Both the position numbers and the translations under genes were made by a program. This document shows, in pieces, positions 15,258 through 20,996 of a stretch of DNA of 20,996 nucleotides (positions are counted from its first letter, which is position 1; the number at the start of each line of letters is the position of its first letter). Location of the stretch: contig JAFANL010000006.1 of assembly GCA_019232735.1 (NCBI GenBank), positions 1 through 20,996 on the forward strand, written 5' to 3'. The DNA is from Aquitalea sp. (GTDB lineage: Bacteria > Pseudomonadota > Gammaproteobacteria > Burkholderiales > Chromobacteriaceae). Below the pieces are notes generated by a model that searched no databases, was not told where the DNA came from, and saw only the letters and a program-made list of their open reading frames with translations.

Positions 15258-15280
15258 ACTGCTGCAGCGTTCTGCCTGAC

Positions 15281-15319
15281 AAAGCGTCATCGCCTTGCGA
15301 TGGCGCTTTTTGTTTTTTT
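15281..15319 (+). terminator. Rho-independent terminator of dksA
   Basis: AAAGCGTCATCGC-CTT-GCGATGGCGCTTT is a 13-bp stem with one wobble pair, followed by a long T-rich run. Confidence 0.92.
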
Positions 15320-15346
15320 GTGCCGCATTGCCAAGTACATAAGGGC

Positions 15347-15375
15347 TTGTCGGCCTTGGCTGGTACAGGTATCTT
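15347..15375 (+). promoter_or_regulatory. Possible sigma-70 promoter of the DAHP synthase gene
   Basis: TTGTCG (15347-15352) and TATCTT (15370-15375) are 17 nt apart, 41 nt before the ATG. The match is moderate. Confidence 0.35.
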
Positions 15376-15416
15376 GCTGCTATGCAAGGTAAAAACGAGA
15401 TCAGCTAGGGACAAAC

Positions 15417-16493
15417 ATGCAACGCCAGACCGACGACGTAAGAATCAGCGAAATCAAAGAGTTACTGCCTCCAATTGCGCATCTGTACGAATTGCCAATT
15501 ACCGAAACCGCTTCCGAAATCATCTATACCACGCGCAAAGACATTGCGGCGCTGCTGCGCGGTGAAGATGATCGCCTGCTGGTGGTCATCGGCCCCTGTT
15601 CGATTCACGACACCGACGCCGCCATCGAATATGCGCGCAAGCTCTCCACCTTGCGTAACAGCCTGGCCGGCGAGCTGGTGGTGGTGATGCGGGTCTACTT
15701 TGAAAAACCGCGTACTACCGTGGGCTGGAAGGGTCTGATCAACGACCCGCACCTGAACGAATCCTACGATATCAATACCGGTCTGCGCATGGCGCGCCGC
15801 CTGCTGCTGACGCTTAACGACATGGGCATTCCGGCTGCCACCGAATTCCTCGACATGATCACCCCGCAATATTTTGCCGACCTGATCAGCTGGGGGGCCA
15901 TCGGTGCCCGTACCACGGAAAGCCAGGTCCACCGCGAACTGGCCTCTGGCCTGTCCTGCCCGGTGGGCTTCAAGAACGGTACTGACGGCAACCTGAAGAT
16001 TGCCGTGGATGCCATCCGTTCCGCCAGTGTGCCGCATCATTTCCTGTCGGTGACCAAGACCGGTCATTCCGCGATTGTGGAAACCGGTGGTAACCCGGAT
16101 TGCCATGTGATCCTGCGTGGTGGCAAAGAGCCCAACTATTCGGCCGATCATGTGCGCGCCGCCGCGGCCGAACTGGCTGCCGTGGGCCTGCCGCAAAAGC
16201 TGATGGTGGATTTCAGCCATGCCAACAGCCGTAAGGATTACCGTCGTCAGATGGAAGTGGCCGATGATGTGGCTGGCCAACTGGCTGCTGGCGACCAGCA
16301 CATCTTCGGGGTGATGGTGGAGAGCCATCTGGCAGAAGGCCGCCAGGACCTGAAACCGGGCTGCGAGCTGAAATACGGTCAGAGCATTACCGATGCCTGT
16401 ATCGGTTGGGATGACACCGAAAAGCTGCTGACGACGCTGGCCGACGCGGTGAAGGCCCGTCGTGCCAAGCTGGGTGTGGTTGGCGGCAAATAA
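15417..16493 (+). CDS. aroG: 3-deoxy-7-phosphoheptulonate (DAHP) synthase, AroG type
   Basis: The 358-residue enzyme condenses phosphoenolpyruvate and erythrose-4-phosphate, the first step of aromatic amino-acid synthesis. It is a class I-alpha enzyme, close to E. coli AroG in length and motifs. Metal ligands are visible as C61 (GPCSIH), H268 (DFSHANS), E302 (VESHL) and D326 (SITDACIGW). KPRTTVGWKGLINDPH and GARTTESQVHRELASGLS hold substrate-binding residues. Positions D7, P150 and S180, known feedback-site residues of E. coli AroG, are the same, which suggests phenylalanine-type inhibition (inferred). AGGGA before the ATG at 15417 supports the start. The gene stands alone between terminators. 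Confidence 0.95.
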   Translation: MQRQTDDVRISEIKELLPPIAHLYELPITETASEIIYTTRKDIAALLRGEDDRLLVVIGPCSIHDTDAAIEYARKLSTLRNSLAGELVVVMRVYFEKPRTTVGWKGLINDPHLNESYDINTGLRMARRLLLTLNDMGIPAATEFLDMITPQYFADLISWGAIGARTTESQVHRELASGLSCPVGFKNGTDGNLKIAVDAIRSASVPHHFLSVTKTGHSAIVETGGNPDCHVILRGGKEPNYSADHVRAAAAELAAVGLPQKLMVDFSHANSRKDYRRQMEVADDVAGQLAAGDQHIFGVMVESHLAEGRQDLKPGCELKYGQSITDACIGWDDTEKLLTTLADAVKARRAKLGVVGGK

Positions 16494-16510
16494 GCGGTAA
16501 CCACCGGAAT

Positions 16511-16540
16511 AAAAAACGCTGCTCATGGCAGCGTTTTTTT
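16511..16540. terminator. Bidirectional terminator between aroG and the DMT exporter gene
   Basis: AAAAAACGCTGC-TCATG-GCAGCGTTTTTT is symmetric with A and T tracts on both sides, so it can stop transcription of aroG on the plus strand and of the convergent exporter gene on the minus strand. Confidence 0.9.
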
Positions 16541-16553
16541 ATTGGCACCGCAA

Positions 16554-17516
16554 TCAGCTCCCTTGCAGCACGGTTCCAGCAACTGCGTCTTCCGGCTCGG
16601 TGTGACGGCGCACGGCCCAGCACACCCCGCCCAGCAGCAGCACGATGGAGGCCAGTTCCAGTGGACGTGGCCAGCGTTGCAGCCAGATAAAGCCATACAG
16701 CAAGGCAAATACGGTCTCGAACACGATCAGTTGCCCGGAAAGGGTGGGCGGCAGGCGGCGTGCGGCGGCATACCACAGCGCATTGGCCAGCCAGGAACCG
16801 CCCAGCGCACAGCCGGTGGCGGCCCACCAGAACAGCTGCCATTGCCCGGGGCTGGCGGCGTGGCGGATCATGGGTAGCCCCATCCCCTTGCCCGCCAGCC
16901 ATAGCAGAGCCCCCATGATGCCGGTGACCATGCCCAGCAGGCAGGACCACTCATGGCTGTCGAAACAGGGGCGGCGGCGCAGATAGCGGGCATTGCTGGC
17001 GGCAAACCAGCTCCAGCTGGCCAGTGCTCCCAGCGCGGCCAGTACCCCCAGCACGCGATCCAGCCAGGGCGTGCCCTGCTGCTGGCTGCCGGCAAAGGTA
17101 TCGATATTGATGCAGACAATACCGGCCAGCACCATCAGCAGCGGCCAGGCCAGCTGGCGCAAGGACAGCGCGCCTTCATCCTTCAGGCCCAACAGGGTGA
17201 TGGTGACCGGCAATACGCCGACAATCAGCGAGGCCGGCGCAATGCCGACCAGCTGGATGGCGGCCGCCAGCAGAATGAAATACAGCAGATTGCCCACCAG
17301 CGACAGGCGGGCCAGCATCACCATATCTTCGCGTTGCAGCTTGGCGCGCAGGCGACCTGCCAATGGCAGGGCCAGCAAGAGCGAAATCAGGCCGTAGAGG
17401 GTGAAGCGCACGGCGCTGAGCAGCCAGGGGCTGAACGCCGGCAACACTTGCGGCACCATCAGTACCAGTCCCCACATCGCACCGGCCATGCCGGCATAGC
17501 CCACACCACGTTTCAT
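16554..17516 (-). CDS. EamA/DMT superfamily transporter
   Basis: The 320-residue inner-membrane protein has about ten hydrophobic segments. It begins MKRGVGYAGMAGAMWGLVLM, typical of EamA repeats, and has a second repeat starting near GVLAALGALASWSWFAASNA. A conserved-looking LSGQLIVFETVFALLYGF occurs near the C-terminus. DMT members export amino acids or other metabolites, but the substrate cannot be read from sequence. AGGAAGA immediately before the ATG at 17516 sets the start. The gene is divergent from a LysR regulator with palindromes between, which suggests that the regulator controls the exporter. Confidence 0.88.
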   Translation of the reverse strand: MKRGVGYAGMAGAMWGLVLMVPQVLPAFSPWLLSAVRFTLYGLISLLLALPLAGRLRAKLQREDMVMLARLSLVGNLLYFILLAAAIQLVGIAPASLIVGVLPVTITLLGLKDEGALSLRQLAWPLLMVLAGIVCINIDTFAGSQQQGTPWLDRVLGVLAALGALASWSWFAASNARYLRRRPCFDSHEWSCLLGMVTGIMGALLWLAGKGMGLPMIRHAASPGQWQLFWWAATGCALGGSWLANALWYAAARRLPPTLSGQLIVFETVFALLYGFIWLQRWPRPLELASIVLLLGGVCWAVRRHTEPEDAVAGTVLQGS

Positions 17517-17598
17517 TCTTCCTGCTCCACACTTGCCTTGATCCGTACAAGGCTAAGCGGGGCTGCGCGGGCAGGCAAAGGATATCTCGGCATTGATG

Positions 17599-17615
17599 CA
17601 TTCCCGTGAGGAATG
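17599..17615. promoter_or_regulatory. LysR-type binding box candidate (T-N11-A)
   Basis: CATTCC-CGTGA-GGAATG is a perfect palindrome fitting the T-N11-A pattern of LysR operators. It lies in the 170-bp gap between the divergent exporter and regulator genes. Confidence 0.55.
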
Positions 17616-17627
17616 GCTTGCCATGCC

Positions 17628-17643
17628 AACCCAGGTCTGGGTT
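17628..17643. promoter_or_regulatory. Second palindrome in the LysR/exporter intergenic region
   Basis: AACCCAG-GT-CTGGGTT is a perfect 16-bp palindrome 13 nt from the first box. It does not follow T-N11-A exactly, so it may be a second contact site or another operator. Confidence 0.4.
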
Positions 17644-17686
17644 AATGGGAAGGTATTGAAACAATGCTGATCAGGAATGGGAGCGC

Positions 17687-18628
17687 ATGAGCCGCTATCT
17701 GAAAAACCTGCCGCCGCTGGAAAGTTTGATCCACTTCGAGGCCGTGCTGCGCAATGGCAGCTTTACCAAGGCAGCCACCGAACTGTGTGTGACACAAAGT
17801 GCGGTCAGCAAGCAGATCCGCACCCTGGAAGACTGGCTCAAGCTACCCTTATTCGAGCGTCTGGTGCGGGGGATCCAGCCGACACCGGCCGGTCTGGCCT
17901 TGCAGCGTGAAGTGGGCCCTATGCTGCAATCGCTGCTGCGCAGCGTGGTCAAGTTGCAGGCCGAGCACAACCGCCACACCCTGACGGTGAACTGCACGCA
18001 CGCCGTGGCGCAGTTCTGGCTGTTTCCCCGGCTGGTGGCCTTCAGCCAGCAGTACCCCGACATCACCGTCAATATCCACGCCAGCAACAGCATGGACGAG
18101 GCCAGCGTGGCAGAGTACGACTTTGCCATCTTTTATGGCGATGGCCACTGGAGCTCGCTGGCCGCCGAGCCCTTGTTTCCGGAGGTGGTCTACCCGGTGT
18201 ACAGCGCGCAGCTGGATTACCCGGAGATCACCCGGCCGGAAGAATTGGCGCAGCTGCCGCTGATTCAGCTGGATTCCTCCGCCTGGAACTGCATCAACTG
18301 GCATGACTGGTTCGGCCACTTCGAAATGGCTTATACCCCGCCGGAACGGGCGCCGATGTTCAATCAGGTGACGCTGGCCTTTAACGCCGTGCTGCAACGC
18401 ATGGGCATCGGCCTGGGTTGGGCGTTCATGGCCGAGGATCTGCTGCAGCAAGGCGTGCTCAAGCGGCTGGGGCCGTTTGCCTTTGTCAGCGGCAAGGTGG
18501 ATTTTCTGGTCCACCCGCGCCACAAATCACTGAGCGACAATGCCCGGCTGTTCAAAAGCTGGCTGCTGGATAGTGTCAATCAGGGGGCCACTGCTGCGCC
18601 AGCGCACTCACTGCCGCCAGGGTATTGA
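17687..18628 (+). CDS. LysR family transcriptional regulator (GcvA-like)
   Basis: The 313-residue protein has an N-terminal winged helix-turn-helix: LESLIHFEAVLRNGSFTKAA (11-30), TQSAVSKQIRTLEDWL (36-51) and LFERLVRGIQPTPAG. A linker helix and a periplasmic-binding-like co-inducer domain (about 95-300) follow, with VNCTHAVAQFWLFPRL and DFAIFYGDG resembling GcvA-type regulators. It probably autoregulates and controls the divergent EamA exporter. A GGGAG lies four bases before the ATG at 17687. Its 3' end overlaps the convergent mobA gene by 53 bases. Confidence 0.92.
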   Translation: MSRYLKNLPPLESLIHFEAVLRNGSFTKAATELCVTQSAVSKQIRTLEDWLKLPLFERLVRGIQPTPAGLALQREVGPMLQSLLRSVVKLQAEHNRHTLTVNCTHAVAQFWLFPRLVAFSQQYPDITVNIHASNSMDEASVAEYDFAIFYGDGHWSSLAAEPLFPEVVYPVYSAQLDYPEITRPEELAQLPLIQLDSSAWNCINWHDWFGHFEMAYTPPERAPMFNQVTLAFNAVLQRMGIGLGWAFMAEDLLQQGVLKRLGPFAFVSGKVDFLVHPRHKSLSDNARLFKSWLLDSVNQGATAAPAHSLPPGY

Positions 18629-19157
18629 GATTGGGAAAAGTGTGGTCGAAGCGGACGGTGCTGTGTTGCAGGCCCGCCAGCCAGCCGCGGATGGAACGGC
18701 CCCCTGCATTGAGATAATCCTGCAGCAAGGGCAGCAGGCCGGCTTGCAGCGCCAGCAGGCTGGGGTGCCACTGCTCGCTGTCGCTGGCACTGACAGCTTG
18801 CCAACCCGGCAGTGCCGTCAGCAGCCGCGCGGTAAAGTCTGTCGGCAGACAGATGGCATCACAGGGCAGCATCAGCAGCCTGCTATCAGGTTCGGCCTGC
18901 ATTCCAGCTAGCAAACCCGCCAGCGGGCCGGGATAGTCGGGTAGTGTGTCCGGTAACACCGGATGCCCGTAAGCAGCGTAAGCGTCCAGATGGCGGTTGG
19001 CGGAGATCAGGATTCGCGTTGGTGGCTGGCTTTGTGCCGCCAGCGCCTGCAGGGTGCGGGCTATCAGCGGCAGCCCCGCCAACTCCACCAGGCCCTTGTC
19101 TACCCCGCCCATGCGGCTGGCCTGGCCGCCGGCCAGAATCAGGGCGGTGTAGGCCAT
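18576..19157 (-). CDS. mobA: Molybdenum cofactor guanylyltransferase
   Basis: The 193-residue cytosolic enzyme transfers GMP to molybdopterin to make the guanine dinucleotide cofactor. The nucleotide-binding signature LAGGQASRMGGVDKG occupies residues 8-22. GPLAGLLAGM lies mid-protein and LPCDAICLP carries the probable metal-binding aspartate; FPNLNTLA is the usual C-terminal motif. The ATG at 19157 overlaps the moaE TGA (TGATG); an adjacent GTG at 19160 is an alternative start. The coding sequence overlaps the convergent LysR gene by 53 bases. Confidence 0.94.
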   Translation of the reverse strand: MAYTALILAGGQASRMGGVDKGLVELAGLPLIARTLQALAAQSQPPTRILISANRHLDAYAAYGHPVLPDTLPDYPGPLAGLLAGMQAEPDSRLLMLPCDAICLPTDFTARLLTALPGWQAVSASDSEQWHPSLLALQAGLLPLLQDYLNAGGRSIRGWLAGLQHSTVRFDHTFPNLNTLAAVSALAQQWPPD

Positions 19158-19615
19158 CACTGCCAGCGCCCGATGGCGTGCTGGTCGCTGGCCTTGGCTT
19201 CCACCCAGTGGGCAGAGCCATCACGCAGGATTTCCTTTTTCCAGAACGGGGCTTCGGTCTTGAGAAAGTCCATCAGGAATTCGGCGGCAGCAAAGGCATC
19301 CTTGCGATGGCTGCTGGCGGTGACCACCAGCACGATGGCTTCGCCCAGCGGCAAATGACCCACCCGGTGGATGATGGTGGCGGCCTGCAACTGCCAGCGC
19401 TGACGCGCCTGTTCGATGATGGTGTGCAGGGCTTTTTCCGTCATGCCGGGGTAATGCTCCAGCTGCAGCGCGGCGACATCCTGCCGGTCGCCATAGTCGC
19501 GGACCAGGCCGTTGAAGCTCACTACGGCACCGCAGGCCGGGTTGTGCGACAGCCTGTCGATTTCCACACCGCTGTCAAAGCGCTCTTGTTGTACTCGAAC
19601 CGTAAAGGCCTGCAT
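19157..19615 (-). CDS. moaE: Molybdopterin synthase catalytic subunit MoaE
   Basis: The 152-residue protein is the large subunit of molybdopterin synthase, which converts precursor Z (cPMP) to molybdopterin with sulfur carried by MoaD. Motifs are GAVVSFNGLVRD (29-40), LQLEHYPGMTEKAL, RVGHLPLGEAIVLVVTASSH and FLKTEAPFWKKE, which contains the catalytic lysines. The start at 19615 lies 1 nt after the moaD stop, and the stop overlaps mobA. The ribosome binding site is poor, so it is probably translated by coupling to moaD. Confidence 0.95.
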   Translation of the reverse strand: MQAFTVRVQQERFDSGVEIDRLSHNPACGAVVSFNGLVRDYGDRQDVAALQLEHYPGMTEKALHTIIEQARQRWQLQAATIIHRVGHLPLGEAIVLVVTASSHRKDAFAAAEFLMDFLKTEAPFWKKEILRDGSAHWVEAKASDQHAIGRWQ

Positions 19616-19616
19616 C

Positions 19617-19868
19617 TCAGCCCCCGGTCACGGGGGGGAAAATGGCGATTTCATCACCGTCGCCCAGTGCGGCATCCAGACGCACCAGTTCCTGATTGCG
19701 TGCCACCCGGAAGGCTTTGCCGGCGGCTAGTTCGCAACTCCAGTTGTCGCCGCGCTGACGCAATTCGGTCAGGAGCTCATCCACGCTGGCGGCATCGGTC
19801 TCCAGCTGTTCGCTGCCCATGCCGAAGCTGTCTTTCAGGCGGGCAAAATACAGGATATTGAGTTTCAT
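19617..19868 (-). CDS. moaD: Molybdopterin synthase sulfur-carrier subunit MoaD
   Basis: This 83-residue ubiquitin-like protein starts MKLNILYFARLKDSFG and ends in FPPVTGG. The terminal GG is thiocarboxylated to supply sulfur to MoaE. GGGAG seven bases upstream of the ATG at 19868 fixes this start. The open frame extends to 20090, but that part is antisense-like and not MoaD. The ATG overlaps the TGA of an unrecognised 46-codon ORF (ATGA), and moaE follows after one base. No moaA or moaC is visible in the window. Confidence 0.95.
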   Translation of the reverse strand: MKLNILYFARLKDSFGMGSEQLETDAASVDELLTELRQRGDNWSCELAAGKAFRVARNQELVRLDAALGDGDEIAIFPPVTGG

Positions 19869-20005
19869 GGTTTGTCTCCCGCTTGCTTGCTGTCCTTGCC
19901 ATGCCCCAGCAGCATGATCCACAGATGAAAACCCAGTCCCAGCAATGGCACGGCGGCCAGCAGGATGACGAAGAACCATTCGAAGGGCGATAACAGATCG
20001 GTCAT
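19865..20005 (-). CDS. Unrecognised 46-residue single-span membrane protein overlapping moaD
   Basis: The ORF begins MTDLLSPFEWFFVILLAAVP and ends GKDSKQAGDKP. Residues about 9-34 form one hydrophobic stretch with aromatic residues at the edges, followed by a short charged tail, so it looks like a small inner-membrane protein. Its TGA overlaps the moaD ATG by four bases, and the moaD ribosome binding site is inside it, the usual form of translational coupling. No Shine-Dalgarno sequence precedes its ATG; a candidate promoter lies almost directly before it. I do not recognise the family. It could be a moa-linked membrane peptide or a translated leader; a chance ORF is less likely given its composition. 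Confidence 0.6.
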   Translation of the reverse strand: MTDLLSPFEWFFVILLAAVPLLGLGFHLWIMLLGHGKDSKQAGDKP

Positions 20006-20011
20006 GACTGC

Positions 20012-20040
20012 AGTGTAAGCAATCACCGCGTGGTCGCCAA
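20012..20040 (-). promoter_or_regulatory. Candidate promoter of the moaD-moaE-mobA operon
   Basis: On the minus strand TTGGCG (20040-20035) and TACACT (20017-20012) are 17 nt apart. Initiation 6-7 nt after the -10 would fall on or next to the A of the small-ORF ATG at 20005, giving an almost leaderless transcript. Confidence 0.45.
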
Positions 20041-20091
20041 TGCTGCTGATGGGGGAGATGGTGGCTTGTGCTTACGGCCGAGACAGACAAG

Positions 20092-20117
20092 AAAAAGCCC
20101 GCTGCAGCAGCGGGCTT
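20092..20117 (-). terminator. Rho-independent terminator of the aldolase gene
   Basis: On the minus strand GCCCGCTG-CTG-CAGCGGGC is followed by TTTTT, 20 nt after the aldolase stop. It separates the aldolase gene from the moa cluster. Confidence 0.92.
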
Positions 20118-20137
20118 GAAGGCAGAGCGGATGGCGC

Positions 20138-20996
20138 TTACTTGACGATTTGCGCCAGCTGGCCCTTCAGGTACAGATTGGCCATGGTGTCCAGGTTGAT
20201 GGCCTTGATCTTGCTGGCCTGACCGCAGGCACCGAAGGCTTCGTAACGGGCGATGCAGATATCGCGCATGGCATCGGTGGAGGCCTTCAGGTATTTGCGC
20301 GGGTCGAATTCCTTCGGGTTCTGCGCCATGAAGCGGCGGATGGCACCGGTGGAGGCCAGACGCAGGTCGGTGTCGATATTCACCTTGCGCACGCCGTGCT
20401 TGATGCCTTCCACGATTTCTTCCACCGGCACGCCGTAGGTTTCGCCCAGGTCACCACCGAATTCGTTGATGATCTGCAGCCATTCCTGCGGTACCGAGGA
20501 GGAACCGTGCATCACCAGGTGGGTATTGGGGATGCGGGCGTGGATTTCCTTGATGCGGTCGATGCGCAGCACGTCGCCGGTAGGCTTCTTGCTGAACTTG
20601 TAAGCACCGTGGCTGGTGCCGATGGCGATGGCCAGGGCGTCCACGCCGGTATCCTTGACGAAGCGGGCGGCTTCTTCCGGGTCGGTCAAGAGCTGGCTGT
20701 GATCCAGTACGCCTTCGGCACCCACGCCATCTTCTTCGCCGGCCATGCCGGTTTCCAGGCTACCCAGGCAGCCGATTTCACCTTCCACCGACACGCCGCA
20801 GGCATGGGCGAAGTTCACCACGGTGCGGGTCACATCCACGTTGTAGTCGTAGTTGGCCGGGGTCTTGCCGTCGCTCTTGAGCGAACCGTCCATCATCACG
20901 GAAGAGAAACCCAGCTGGATGGAGCGCTGGCAGATGTCCGGGCTGGTGCCGTGGTCCTGGTGCATCACCACCGGGATATGCGGGAATTCTTCCACC
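20138..20996 (-). CDS. fba: Class II fructose-1,6-bisphosphate aldolase (CbbA/Fba type), 5' end cut by window edge
   Basis: The frame runs from the window edge to a TAA at 20138 and gives about 286 codons; the first visible codon is a GTG within the gene, so roughly 70 N-terminal residues are missing compared with the usual 350-odd. Zinc-ligand and active-site motifs are present: VVMHQDHGTSPD, SVEGEIGCLG, AIAIGTSHGAYKF, HLVMHGSSSVP and KVNIDTDLR. The enzyme interconverts fructose-1,6-bisphosphate with glyceraldehyde-3-phosphate and dihydroxyacetone phosphate in glycolysis and gluconeogenesis. The sequence fits the CbbA subgroup common in betaproteobacteria. A terminator follows. Confidence 0.95.
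   Translation of the reverse strand, partial: VEEFPHIPVVMHQDHGTSPDICQRSIQLGFSSVMMDGSLKSDGKTPANYDYNVDVTRTVVNFAHACGVSVEGEIGCLGSLETGMAGEEDGVGAEGVLDHSQLLTDPEEAARFVKDTGVDALAIAIGTSHGAYKFSKKPTGDVLRIDRIKEIHARIPNTHLVMHGSSSVPQEWLQIINEFGGDLGETYGVPVEEIVEGIKHGVRKVNIDTDLRLASTGAIRRFMAQNPKEFDPRKYLKASTDAMRDICIARYEAFGACGQASKIKAINLDTMANLYLKGQLAQIVK

Noticed and set aside
15462..16526. 354-codon minus-strand ORF over aroG
   Set aside because: Antisense of a nearly full-length, highly conserved DAHP synthase.
18944..19861. 305-codon plus-strand ORF across mobA, moaE and moaD
   Set aside because: It runs opposite three motif-bearing overlapping genes and has a proline/arginine/glycine-rich composition.
1..20996. 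CRISPR arrays, insertion sequences, tRNA/rRNA genes, prophage or plasmid functions
   Set aside because: I looked for spaced direct repeats, transposase or integrase motifs and RNA-gene signatures and saw none.

Overview
The window looks like ordinary chromosome from a Gram-negative betaproteobacterium, most likely of the Neisseriales/Chromobacteriaceae group (Chromobacterium, Aquitalea or Vogesella relatives). This is inferred, not proven. The reasons are the high GC content, a complete gltIJKL-type amino-acid importer, the pilT / yggS-proC-yggT block, type IV pilus retraction motors and a DksA with a cysteine-poor finger. There are no insertion sequences, prophage genes, tRNAs, rRNAs, CRISPR arrays or plasmid functions. 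Almost all genes are intact; only the two at the window edges are cut off.

Left part (1-2936): a 3'-truncated HisC-like aminotransferase and the small lipoprotein gene lptM lie on the minus strand. Divergent from lptM, cyaY (frataxin) is translationally coupled to a YqaA/VTT-type membrane protein, followed by rsmA (16S rRNA dimethyltransferase). Next (2937-6617) comes a glutamate/aspartate ABC importer: binding protein, two permeases and ATPase. It is preceded by a hairpin-rich 336-bp leader, has a second structured 240-bp spacer after the binding-protein gene, and is closed by a strong terminator. The three membrane/ATPase genes overlap by 1-4 nt.

Middle part (6618-12114): an EAL-HDOD signalling protein lies behind an AT-rich promoter region with a Fur-like site. 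It converges on a minus-strand operon of pilT, pilU and a response regulator with a long TPR-like C-terminus, so the section centres on surface motility and its signalling. Divergent from pilT runs yggS-proC-yggT (PLP homeostasis, proline synthesis, membrane protein). It is followed by a small periplasmic cytochrome c, dksA (stringent-response cofactor) and an AroG-type DAHP synthase, with clear terminators after the last three.

Right part (16554-20996): an EamA/DMT exporter and a divergent LysR regulator share an intergenic region with two palindromes, one of which fits a LysR T-N11-A box. On the minus strand lies a molybdenum-cofactor cluster: an unrecognised 46-residue membrane protein, moaD, moaE and mobA, with successive start/stop overlaps or a 1-nt gap. 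The mobA 3' end overlaps the LysR gene tail to tail. The window ends inside a class II fructose-bisphosphate aldolase gene with its own terminator.

I found no convincing wholly new multi-gene system. The best candidates for a second look are the overlapping small ORF upstream of moaD with a possibly leaderless promoter, the REC-TPR protein in the pilTU operon, and the hairpin-rich leaders of the glt operon.
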